From JBFLVQ01 sp040758525 (lineage in GTDB: Bacteria > Acidobacteriota > Blastocatellia > Chloracidobacteriales > JADJPF01): a stretch of 38,323 bases of DNA. The stretch covers positions 1 through 38,323 of the forward strand of contig JBFLVQ010000014.1 in NCBI GenBank assembly GCA_040758525.1, given 5' to 3'. The notes beneath the pieces were generated by a model. That model saw only the letters and a program-made list of their open reading frames with translations, was not told the DNA's origin and did not search any database. The position numbers and the translations under genes are program-made. Shown one piece after another: positions 31,559-38,323 of this stretch. Numbering within the stretch: position 1 is the stretch's first letter; the number at the start of each line of letters is the position of its first letter.

Positions 31559-32251
31559 ATGAGTGACAAAAATTTGCAAGAATGGACAGCTAAATGGTTA
31601 ATCGCGCTATTTCGTAGCGATCAGCCCGATGTTGGTGTACTCAAAGGGCTTGATCAAATCAACTGGAGTGCACTCACACATGCATATGGTCAGGCGGAAG
31701 ATGTACCTTCTCTACTGCGTGCGCTGCTTTCTCAAGATAAAGACCATCGAGAGTTTGCTTGTCAGTTGCTGCATGAAACGATCTGGCACCAAGGTGATAT
31801 TTGTCAGGCATCAGCCTATACAGTTCCTTTCCTCTACGCTATGTTAGAAGCATCTGAGACACCTGATAAAGCATTAGTTGCATTCTTAATTGCTTCACTT
31901 GCTGATGGGCAACCATCCTGGGAGCGGATTTTGGCAGATAAAGAGCGTGAAGCCGAATGGAGAATTATTCTTGCCAGAAGTGGTGAGAGCTTGGAAGCAA
32001 GAGTAATAAAAGAACGAGCTGAAATCAAAGCAACAAGAGACGCAATCAGGGAGCGTTTACCGCTGCTCTACCCATATCTGGAGCATGAAGAACCTGCTGT
32101 TCGAGGACATATTGCTAAGGCGCTAGGCTATTATCCAGAGCGTGTACAAGAGTTCCTACCTATTCTTGAGAAGATGCTGGTTTCTGAAACAGATCAATTC
32201 ACGATAGAAGATATTCAAGAAGCAATTGCAAGAGTAAAGGAGAACTGTTAG
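31559..32251 (+). CDS. HEAT-repeat protein
   Basis: The 230-residue helical protein has repeats with WSALTHAYGQAEDVPSLLRA (about 31-50), an IWHQGDICQASAYTVPFLYA segment (about 76-95) and a final LYPYLEHEEPAVRGHIAKALGYYPE HEAT unit. This combination recurs in bacterial HEAT-repeat proteins, some near toxin/immunity loci, and suggests protein binding rather than catalysis. The ATG at 31559 has no clear ribosome-binding site. It stands 57 bases after the racemase gene. Function is unknown. Confidence 0.75.
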   Translation: MSDKNLQEWTAKWLIALFRSDQPDVGVLKGLDQINWSALTHAYGQAEDVPSLLRALLSQDKDHREFACQLLHETIWHQGDICQASAYTVPFLYAMLEASETPDKALVAFLIASLADGQPSWERILADKEREAEWRIILARSGESLEARVIKERAEIKATRDAIRERLPLLYPYLEHEEPAVRGHIAKALGYYPERVQEFLPILEKMLVSETDQFTIEDIQEAIARVKENC

Positions 32252-32328
32252 CAAGCCAGAAAAAAATTATTCGCGAGTTTAAGCGGAAAGTAGTTTGCCA
32301 TTGGTAGATTTGCAGTAACTATATTACC

Positions 32329-32358
32329 TTGAAAATATTCGATCAATCTGCTTATTAT
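32329..32358 (+). promoter_or_regulatory. Sigma-70-type promoter
   Basis: TTGAAA (32329-32334) and TATTAT (32353-32358) are 18 bases apart, about 35 bases before the ATG at 32393. Each matches consensus at five of six positions. It lies in the 141-base gap after the HEAT gene; the rest of the gap shows nothing else. Confidence 0.5.
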
Positions 32359-32392
32359 TAGAAGCTACTCTGTAATTTGCGAGGTACAAATT

Positions 32393-32794
32393 ATGAACCG
32401 GAAACAGGCCATTTTTTCTCTCATAATCACATTTTTACTGCTCTTGGCAACGTTTCAGGTGAGCCTGGGGCAAGGCTCATATGGCACGGGAAAACTTCCT
32501 AACACACCGCCAAAATCACGTCGTACTTTGAAGACGATTGTGGTTGTAGAGAGCATTAACGCGGAAGAGCTTACCTTTAAAGGGACAGACGAGATCACTG
32601 GTGATAAGAATACCTACCGCGCCAGCAAACGCACTACAGTTGTGGCTGATAAGGGCCTTTTGGGTTTGTTTGGCAAAAAGGAACTACAATTTACTGATCT
32701 ACAAAAAGGGCAACGCATTGAGATTAAGTACAATGAGAACTTGCCCACTTCTGTGGTAGAGATCAAAGTACTAAAGACGAAGGATGCAGACTAA
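32393..32794 (+). CDS. Secreted small beta-domain protein
   Basis: The 133-residue product has a signal peptide (hydrophobic run 8-24, cleavage near SLGQ). A short Gly/Pro/Ser linker is followed by a small beta domain: VVVESINAEELTFKG, NTYRASKRTTVV, LGLFGKKELQFTDL and KGQRIEIKYNENL. The pattern of strands resembles small OB-like or DUF5666-type secreted domains. There is no catalytic motif. It lies 14 bases before ygfZ and is likely cotranscribed. Function is unknown. Confidence 0.7.
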   Translation: MNRKQAIFSLIITFLLLLATFQVSLGQGSYGTGKLPNTPPKSRRTLKTIVVVESINAEELTFKGTDEITGDKNTYRASKRTTVVADKGLLGLFGKKELQFTDLQKGQRIEIKYNENLPTSVVEIKVLKTKDAD

Positions 32795-32808
32795 GCTTGG
32801 GGGATATT

Positions 32809-33897
32809 ATGAAAAAGACGGTGCTGGCGGCAGTGCAAGCGCGCTCGGGTGCACAATTTATTGAACATCAAGGTTGGGAGATAGCAACCGATTATGGCGA
32901 CCGTACCAAGGAGTACCAAGCCGTACGTAGTGGGGTAGGTATCATCGATCTCTCCCATCGTGGTCGTATAGAGATAACCGGCAAAAACCGTATACAGTTT
33001 CTACAAGGATTGGTAAGCAATGACATTAAGACCTTGAAGACAGGTACTGGTGTGATCGCTGCCTTCCTTAATGTCTCTGGGCGTGTCTTGGCTGACTGCT
33101 TCATCTATGCTGTTAATGATTCATTCTTAATCGATACTGCTGCACCTACACGAGAGAGGATCTATCAGAGCTTGGCGAAATTTAGTCCTGCCGGTGAATT
33201 CAATGTTAATGATGTTACTGAGACCACAGCTTTCTTTAGTTTGCAAGGACCACATTCAATCAAGCTGCTTGCTTCATTGGGTGCACGCGCTGTTTATAAC
33301 CTAAACGAGTTGGAGTTTGCTGAGATTGAACTGGCAGGTAAGCAGCTTATTGCCTTGCGAAATTCGCGTACTGGTGAAGAAGGGTTCGATCTATTTGTTA
33401 CTTGCGAACAGGCTGTCGCTGTTTATGAGGCACTACTAGCGGGTGGCGCACAACCAGTAGGTTTGTCGGCTTTTGATCTGTTACGACTAGAAGCAGGTAT
33501 ACCAGAATATGGTATTGATATTGACGAAACTGTGATTGCCCTTGAGGCTGGCCTTGAACGTGCAATCAGTTTTACTAAAGGCTGTTATTTAGGCCAAGAG
33601 ACAATTGCCAAGATACATTATCGCGGCCATGATCAGACTGCCAAGAAATTGGCTGGATTGGTTATTGAAGGTGAATCGGCGCCTCCTATAGGGGCAAAAA
33701 TCTACAACAAAGATGGTAAAGAGATCGGCCACATTACTAGCGCGGCGCGCTCACCGGTAGTTGGCAAGCCTATCGCGCTCGCTTACCTAAAGCGTGATAA
33801 TTTCACGCCTGGACAGGAGCATACGGTTGAGATTGCTGATCAGCGGGTGATTGCTAAAGTAACTGCGCTCCCCTTTTATCGCAAAGCGGCCGTCTGA
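32809..33897 (+). CDS. ygfZ: Folate-binding protein YgfZ (GcvT-like)
   Basis: The 362-residue protein has the GcvT-like folate-binding fold and the YgfZ signature KGCYLGQE (257-264) with its conserved Cys. YgfZ assists repair or assembly of Fe-S clusters in certain enzymes in a folate-dependent way, including tRNA-modifying ones. The longest frame starts at TTG 32797, but GGGGGA (32799-32804) is correctly spaced for ATG 32809. Absence of other glycine cleavage genes favours YgfZ over aminomethyltransferase GcvT. A small helical protein follows after nine bases. Confidence 0.92.
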   Translation: MKKTVLAAVQARSGAQFIEHQGWEIATDYGDRTKEYQAVRSGVGIIDLSHRGRIEITGKNRIQFLQGLVSNDIKTLKTGTGVIAAFLNVSGRVLADCFIYAVNDSFLIDTAAPTRERIYQSLAKFSPAGEFNVNDVTETTAFFSLQGPHSIKLLASLGARAVYNLNELEFAEIELAGKQLIALRNSRTGEEGFDLFVTCEQAVAVYEALLAGGAQPVGLSAFDLLRLEAGIPEYGIDIDETVIALEAGLERAISFTKGCYLGQETIAKIHYRGHDQTAKKLAGLVIEGESAPPIGAKIYNKDGKEIGHITSAARSPVVGKPIALAYLKRDNFTPGQEHTVEIADQRVIAKVTALPFYRKAAV

Positions 33898-33906
33898 TAT
33901 TTTGCT

Positions 33907-34221
33907 ATGTCTGAAGAAGAGAATCGCAAAGTGCAAACGGCTGCAGACCAGCAACTCGATTTCGCTACGGCACAGTCGACTTACAAAATAATCACTGCGC
34001 TAGTTGAGCATATTGACGCAGCTTCTAGCTTAATTGCGGTAATGGCGAGCGCGTTGGGAGAAGAGCCAACCCGTCGCCTCACCCAAACAGTTGCTTGGGC
34101 TGAGTACTTGCAAGCGCGCCGTACACTAGAGGCATTACGGCCAGAACTGGAGCGCTTTGCTGTTACTGTGACAAAGATTGCAGAAAGCCAGCCGCCGATT
34201 AGCAATGGAAGCGATAAATGA
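33907..34221 (+). CDS. Small helical hypothetical protein
   Basis: The 104-residue product has a polar N-terminus and two or three amphipathic helices (about 22-48 and 55-92) with no membrane segment, signal or catalytic motif. It begins nine bases after ygfZ and is probably cotranscribed. I recognise no family. It is judged real from its coupling to ygfZ and even amino-acid composition. Confidence 0.6.
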   Translation: MSEEENRKVQTAADQQLDFATAQSTYKIITALVEHIDAASSLIAVMASALGEEPTRRLTQTVAWAEYLQARRTLEALRPELERFAVTVTKIAESQPPISNGSDK

Positions 34222-34252
34222 TGAAGCGAATTGCTTAACCTCGCCTGAATAG

Positions 34253-34372
34253 CAATATCTCGCTACTCACTATGATAAGGCGAATGGAATGGTTTGGCTA
34301 AAAGTCGATCCACTGTTTGAAGATCTACGCATAGACCCACGCTTTCAAGACCTGTTATAACGTCTGGGTCTT
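34253..34372 (+). pseudogene. Decayed C-terminal fragment of a TPR/kinase-type protein
   Basis: The plus frame bounded by stops at 34250-34252 and 34358-34360 encodes 35 residues reading QYLATHYDKANGMVWLKVDP then LFEDLRIDPRFQDLL. After the TAA the frame continues RLGL. The pattern WLKVDPxFxxLRxDPRFxxLLRRxGL is the common C-terminal end of acidobacterial TPR-containing regulators and kinases, so the TAA sits where an Arg is expected. No TPR region or start remains upstream. It overlaps the 3' end of hisC on the other strand. Confidence 0.6.
34333..34372 (-). terminator. Nested inverted repeats at the end of hisC
   Basis: AGACCCA (34333-34339) pairs with TGGGTCT (34365-34371), and inside it AAGACC (34347-34352) pairs with GGTCTT (34367-34372) as an alternative. 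They sit at the hisC stop (34371). Neither has a T-run, and part of the sequence is the decayed gene fragment, so termination is uncertain. Confidence 0.35.
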
Positions 34373-35444
34373 ACTTCTCAAATATCTTCTTGAGTTGTCT
34401 AATCAATTCATCATTCTCTTGTGGTGTGCCAACACTGAAACGCAGATAACGCTGTAGCATAGGATAACGACTTACATCACGTGCTAGTATCCCTTCAGCC
34501 TGCAGCATTGCCAATAGTTCTGCGGGCGGAATCATTGTCTCTGTCACGATAAAGTTGGCTTGCGAAGGTATAGGGCGCAGGCCATCAATAGTAGTGAGTG
34601 TCGTGTATAGACGCTCGCGCTCATTGATAATACGCTCAACCAGCGGTACTAGCAGTGTAGGATAGTGTTCGATTGCGACGATCGCAGCCATCATAGAGAA
34701 GAAATTGAGATTATAGGGTAGCTTGGCTTTAGCAATTTCACAGGCTAGTGCAGGGCTTGTTAGCAGATAGCCGATACGTAGTCCGGCCAGTGCCATAGCT
34801 TTAGAGAAGGTACGCAGTACAATTAAGTTCTCAGCCTTTGCTAACAGTGGCACACCACTACTGCGGGAGAACTCATGATAGGCTTCATCTAGTATCACCA
34901 GACCATCAAACTCCTTCAGTAATGCCTGCAATTGATCATCGGCCAATCGGCACCCAGTAGGATTATTGGGCGAGCAGATAATCACTAGATCTACTTGTGC
35001 ATCATGGGCAGTGCGTCGAATCGCTTCAGCATCATATTGAAGATTTTCAGTAAGTGGCACACTGACAACTTCACCTCCGAGCACCTCAACAAGTAAGCGA
35101 TAGAGTGTAAAGGTTGGCTCGCAGATCAGTACACGCACACCTGGCTGCACAGTTACTGTAAGTAATGCCTGAATCAGCTCATTTGAACCATTACCAGCCA
35201 ATGTACCTTCATGACACCAACCGGCAAAACGTGCTAGTGTTTCAAGTAGTTCTGTAGGTACAAAGGTTGGATAGCGTGACCAGGGCCGCTGTGCTAGGCG
35301 CGCTAATACTTCGGCTTTGATCGGCTCGGGCAGATCGTAGGGATTCTCATTCTGGTTGATCTTAATACGAGAGTTGGGAGCGTTGAGTGTGTAAGCACTC
35401 AGCTTGCGTACTTGTGGTTTGATTTTATCCAATGGGTTGAACAT
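34371..35444 (-). CDS. hisC: Histidinol-phosphate aminotransferase
   Basis: HisC transaminates imidazole-acetol phosphate in histidine synthesis. The 357-residue type I PLP enzyme has NENPYDLP (32-39), SPNNPTG (158-164), LDEAYHEF (185-192) and RTFSKAMALAGLRIGY with the PLP Lys215. The start codon overlaps the hisD stop by one base (TAATG), so translation is coupled. It is the last gene of the visible his cluster. Confidence 0.95.
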   Translation of the reverse strand: MFNPLDKIKPQVRKLSAYTLNAPNSRIKINQNENPYDLPEPIKAEVLARLAQRPWSRYPTFVPTELLETLARFAGWCHEGTLAGNGSNELIQALLTVTVQPGVRVLICEPTFTLYRLLVEVLGGEVVSVPLTENLQYDAEAIRRTAHDAQVDLVIICSPNNPTGCRLADDQLQALLKEFDGLVILDEAYHEFSRSSGVPLLAKAENLIVLRTFSKAMALAGLRIGYLLTSPALACEIAKAKLPYNLNFFSMMAAIVAIEHYPTLLVPLVERIINERERLYTTLTTIDGLRPIPSQANFIVTETMIPPAELLAMLQAEGILARDVSRYPMLQRYLRFSVGTPQENDELIRQLKKIFEK

Positions 35445-36802
35445 TAGTCGTCGTCTTTAAGTCTGGGCAAACGGCCTGGCAGCGGCGTAGTAATACGGCC
35501 CAACTCCTCCTCTAATTGGAAACGCGCCAGTGCCGCGCGCGCATGTCCGGCTAGTCCTTCACATTCAGCCAGTCCGACAATTGCGGCAATCATCTTGCCT
35601 AACTTTTCTTTGTTGTATTTAATAATATTAGTGCGCTTGTAGAAGTCATAAACGCCTAATGGTGAAGAGAAACGCGCGGTGCCACCAGTAGGCAATACAT
35701 GGTTTGGACCAATGATATAATCGCCGGCTGCTTCACATGAATAAGGGCCGACAAAGATTGCCCCCGCATTAATAATCGCATCTACAACAGAATCTGGCTC
35801 AGCAACTATCACTTCAACATGCTCAGGTGCGATACGATTGATCAATTCACAACCCTGTTCACGCGAGCCAACCACAAAGATTGCTCCGAATTGTGCCAGT
35901 GCATTAGTTGCGATCTCGCGTCTAGGCAGTTGTGATAGCTGATGCTCAAGCTCAATTTTGACCTCTTCGGCAAAGAGGTTACTAGTAGTGATCAATATTG
36001 CTGCCGCCATACTATCGTGTTCTGCTTGCGAGAGCATATCTGCCGCGACAAAGACAGCAGGCGCTTCCTCATCAGCAAATACCACAATCTCGGTAGGACC
36101 AGCGATCGCATCAATATCAACCATACCATAGACGAGTTTCTTGGCTGCTGATACATAAACATTGCCTGGTCCAACAATCTTGTCCACACGTTGAATCGTC
36201 TCTGTGCCATAAGCAAGCGCAGCGATTGCTTGTGCCCCACCTACTGTGTAGACTTCGGTAAGGTTTAGCTCTTTGAGAGTAGCAGCAATGATCGGCGAGG
36301 ACATAAAGTTAGAGGGTGGTGTGGCTACAGCAATACGTGCTACACCAGCGGTAATCGCCGGCACCGCATTCATAATTAGTGTTGAAGGATAGGCAGCTTT
36401 ACCACCTGGTACATAAAGACCAACACTATCGAGTGGACGTAAACGTTGTCCTAGCGAGACACCATCTGCATCAGTGAACATCCAAGACTGCTCGATCTGA
36501 CGTTCATGAAAGGCGCGCACATTCTCGATTGCCTTGCGTATAAAGCTAAGCAGTTGCGAGTTCACCTGAGAAGCAAGTTCTTGTATAAGCGCTTGATCAG
36601 CATGCAGATTAACAGGACTGAGAGTAATACCATCAAGACTCTGGCTAAGATAACAGAGCGCTCGATCTCCCTGCTCACGCACCATTTCAATAATTTCTGT
36701 GACTTTGGTGAGTAGCTCTTGGTTGAGCGCTAAACAGCGGTTAAGGATTACCTCTAGACGCGCGTGAGTTTGATTTTTAGTGAGGTCTACGATTTCAATC
36801 AT
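35444..36802 (-). CDS. hisD: Histidinol dehydrogenase
   Basis: HisD oxidises histidinol to histidine in the last two steps, using NAD and Zn. The 452-residue protein shows GLYVPGGKAAYPSTLIMN, VDKIVGPGNVYVSAAKK, IAGPTEIVVFADE, the Zn-site QAEHDS, the catalytic region APEHVEV and a late EAAGDYIIGPNHVLPTGG. It follows hisG by 64 bases and overlaps hisC by one base. Confidence 0.97.
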   Translation of the reverse strand: MIEIVDLTKNQTHARLEVILNRCLALNQELLTKVTEIIEMVREQGDRALCYLSQSLDGITLSPVNLHADQALIQELASQVNSQLLSFIRKAIENVRAFHERQIEQSWMFTDADGVSLGQRLRPLDSVGLYVPGGKAAYPSTLIMNAVPAITAGVARIAVATPPSNFMSSPIIAATLKELNLTEVYTVGGAQAIAALAYGTETIQRVDKIVGPGNVYVSAAKKLVYGMVDIDAIAGPTEIVVFADEEAPAVFVAADMLSQAEHDSMAAAILITTSNLFAEEVKIELEHQLSQLPRREIATNALAQFGAIFVVGSREQGCELINRIAPEHVEVIVAEPDSVVDAIINAGAIFVGPYSCEAAGDYIIGPNHVLPTGGTARFSSPLGVYDFYKRTNIIKYNKEKLGKMIAAIVGLAECEGLAGHARAALARFQLEEELGRITTPLPGRLPRLKDDD

Positions 36803-36866
36803 AATTTGCCTTGGCCATTTATGCTCGGCTGAGAAGAACCCAGAATATAATTACCAGGAGAAGCGC

Positions 36867-37532
36867 TTATAAGCAAGTTGAACCTTGCGACGATTGCCGT
36901 TCGAGCGCATGCGCCAGACATTCAATCAGTTTTGTTGTTGCTGTGCGCTTCAATTGGAAACTGGCTCTATTCACGATCAACTGTGCGGTTGACTCAGCAA
37001 TCACTTCTTTCAATTCTAGACCGTTCTCACGTAGAGTACGGCCTGTTTCCACTAGATCGACAATACGATCTGCTAGCCCAAGCAAGGGAGCTAATTCAAT
37101 CGATCCTGATAACTCTATGATCTCTACTGGTACAGCACGTCGTTGGAAATATTCCGCTGTTATACGCGGATATTTAGTAGCAATACGCAATGCAGAGAAT
37201 CGGCTACTAAGCGCAGGTGCTTCTTCTTTCTTACCTGCGACGACAAGACGGCAGTAACCAATACCTAGATCCAGCGGTGTGTGCACATCAGCGGCGCGTT
37301 CAAGCAATACATCACGTCCACATATACCCACATCGGCAACGCCATACTCGACATATACAGGTACATCGGCCGGCTTAACAAAGACAAAATTGTACTCACC
37401 TTGTTGATCCTCAATAAGCAATCGCCTTGAGGCAAGTTGCTCAGCGGCAATTCGCACACCGGCACAGGCGAAGATCTCCAAAGCATCATCCTGTAATCTC
37501 CCTTTGGCAAGGGCTATTGTGAGTTTTGCCAT
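36867..37532 (-). CDS. hisG: ATP phosphoribosyltransferase, short form
   Basis: HisG joins ATP and PRPP in the first step of histidine synthesis. The 221-residue protein has LTIALAKGRLQDDALEIF at the N-terminus, DVPVYVEYGVADVGICGRD (56-74) and GLADRIVDLVETGRTLRENG (about 151-170), the PRPP-loop signature. The length is the short HisG type, which lacks the C-terminal regulatory domain and normally needs HisZ; no hisZ is in the window. Its ATG overlaps the stop of the upstream repeat protein by one base (TAATG). Confidence 0.94.
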   Translation of the reverse strand: MAKLTIALAKGRLQDDALEIFACAGVRIAAEQLASRRLLIEDQQGEYNFVFVKPADVPVYVEYGVADVGICGRDVLLERAADVHTPLDLGIGYCRLVVAGKKEEAPALSSRFSALRIATKYPRITAEYFQRRAVPVEIIELSGSIELAPLLGLADRIVDLVETGRTLRENGLELKEVIAESTAQLIVNRASFQLKRTATTKLIECLAHALERQSSQGSTCL

Positions 37533-38323
37533 TAATCTTTTGTCTCCCTAGACCGTGAAGCGAAATATGATACTGCGGCTAGCCTAATTGCGCCACCAGC
37601 CAATCCGGCTCGATCTTCTCCTAGCTCAATAGCGCCATCAAGCTTTATACGGTAGCTCTTGATGTCGTTAGGATAGGTGTTGCTAATACGCAGTAGTAGC
37701 CGTTTACGATCCTCCAATCGTACTGACAGACTCTTCTCTACAGTATTGTTACTACTTGCCGAGAGCGAGAAGGAGGTTGAATTATCTGAATATCGCAACC
37801 TTTTCTCTTCTGTATCAAACAGCTCTAAGTAGACGCTGCCACCATTGGCAATAACATTCAGAGTAAGCTTTAACTCACCAGGTCCAGCCGTAAAGCCATA
37901 ATAGATATCTTTAGTTGTGCCTATTCCATTAATCTCTTTCGAGACCAGTGCTTTGGGTTGATCTCGATCAGAAAATAGCATAGCTGTCTGGGCTGATGCT
38001 GCAGTGTTGTCGCTCGATTTAGCTTCAGCCAATTCGACCGCACCGCCAAGTTTTATACGAAATCCTTCAATCACTTCTGGATAAGCATTGCTGATACGCA
38101 TCAAGAGTGGCTGTCTGTTTTCTAATCGCGCAATTGCACTGGCTTGCTCGTTGTGGTTGGTGCTAGCAGCTAGTGAGAAAGAGCTATAGTTGCCTTCAAA
38201 ACGTACTGCTCTGGCATCATTGTCAAAGAGTTCAAAATAGACTGTGCCGCCATTTGCGATAACGTTAACAGTAAATTTTATTTCTCCAGGCCCAGCCGTA
38301 AAGCTGTAATAGATATCTTTAGT
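37532..38323 (-). CDS. PPC-like tandem-repeat protein, 5' end beyond the window
   Basis: The minus frame is open from the window edge to a TAA at 37534-37532, giving 263 residues. The unit beginning TKDIYYSFTAGPGEIKFTVN at the edge recurs 136 residues later as TKDIYYGFTAGPGELKLTLN (from about 37915). In the first 36 residues 28 match by eye, and the ends (RISNAYPEVIEG and RISNTYPNDIKS) also match. These beta-rich units resemble bacterial pre-peptidase C-terminal (PPC) domains, found in secreted proteins. An internal TTG-ATG at 38104 is not the start, since the frame and repeat continue upstream. It is coupled to hisG. Function is unknown. Confidence 0.75.
   Translation of the reverse strand, partial: TKDIYYSFTAGPGEIKFTVNVIANGGTVYFELFDNDARAVRFEGNYSSFSLAASTNHNEQASAIARLENRQPLLMRISNAYPEVIEGFRIKLGGAVELAEAKSSDNTAASAQTAMLFSDRDQPKALVSKEINGIGTTKDIYYGFTAGPGELKLTLNVIANGGSVYLELFDTEEKRLRYSDNSTSFSLSASSNNTVEKSLSVRLEDRKRLLLRISNTYPNDIKSYRIKLDGAIELGEDRAGLAGGAIRLAAVSYFASRSRETKD
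37532..38323 (-). repeat. Tandem 408-base (136-residue) coding repeat
   Basis: One complete copy (about 37915 down to 37532, slightly shortened at its C-terminus) and one copy from 38323 to about 37916 are arranged head to tail in frame. Further copies may lie beyond the window edge. Divergence at about a fifth of residues in the best-aligned part means the duplication is not very recent. Confidence 0.7.

Overview
The window is ordinary protein-coding bacterial chromosome of moderate G+C (near 48% by eye), and it resembles Acidobacteriota, probably near Blastocatellia. The best taxonomic pointer is a 750-residue secreted VWFA-related protein (23482-25734), a family expanded in that phylum. 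A lipoprotein with a Cys-containing C-terminal domain, a Spy/CpxP-like protein and a PPC-like repeat protein fit the same picture. This placement is an inference from protein families. No rRNA, tRNA, CRISPR array, insertion sequence or phage gene was seen.

Layout. 1-778: end of purD, then purE. 930-5501: pspA, a membrane-anchored coiled-coil protein, a reverse-strand rluE, a large AAA+ ATPase with a degenerate N-terminal AAA-like half, and an acyl-CoA thioesterase. 5593-11028 (all minus, read right to left): TPR protein, CDP-alcohol phosphatidyltransferase, zinc-ribbon/pseudopilin-like membrane protein, DUF3592-like protein, biotin carboxylase, biotin carrier protein, Rieske ferredoxin, lipoprotein. 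11213-18210 (plus): carB, mtnA, nagZ and an AmpG-like permease. 18372-20181: two secreted proteins bounded by hairpins. 20335-23391: lone receiver domain, fluoride channel crcB, and a two-gene ABC exporter. 23482-27970: VWFA-related protein, queF, a urate-oxidase-N (PuuD-like) membrane protein and Fe/Mn superoxide dismutase, each separated by hairpin terminators. 28166-30270: FHA-GAF-SpoIIE phosphatase plus a small protein with a Lys/Arg-rich tail. 30319-32251: an AT-rich, possibly acquired patch with an immunity-like protein, an Asp/Glu racemase-family protein and a HEAT-repeat protein. 32393-34221: secreted beta protein, ygfZ and a small helical protein, followed by a decayed gene fragment. 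34371-38323 (minus): PPC-like tandem-repeat protein, hisG, hisD, hisC.

How the genes connect. NagZ and the AmpG-like permease form a plausible peptidoglycan-recycling pair. The carboxylase subunits form a split acyl-CoA carboxylase alpha chain whose carboxyltransferase is not in the window. The hisG-hisD-hisC genes are tightly coupled (TAATG junctions), and a repeat protein is coupled upstream of hisG. The most system-like group is pspA, the anchored coiled-coil protein and the AAA+ ATPase, which may be a membrane-maintenance module.

Several starts were set on ribosome-binding sites downstream of the longest possible frame (pspA 930, nagZ 15596, Spy-like 18372, ABC ATPase 22669, queF 25877, 29965, ygfZ 32809, and 9645 on the minus strand). 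Function calls rest on motif recognition; no searches were run.
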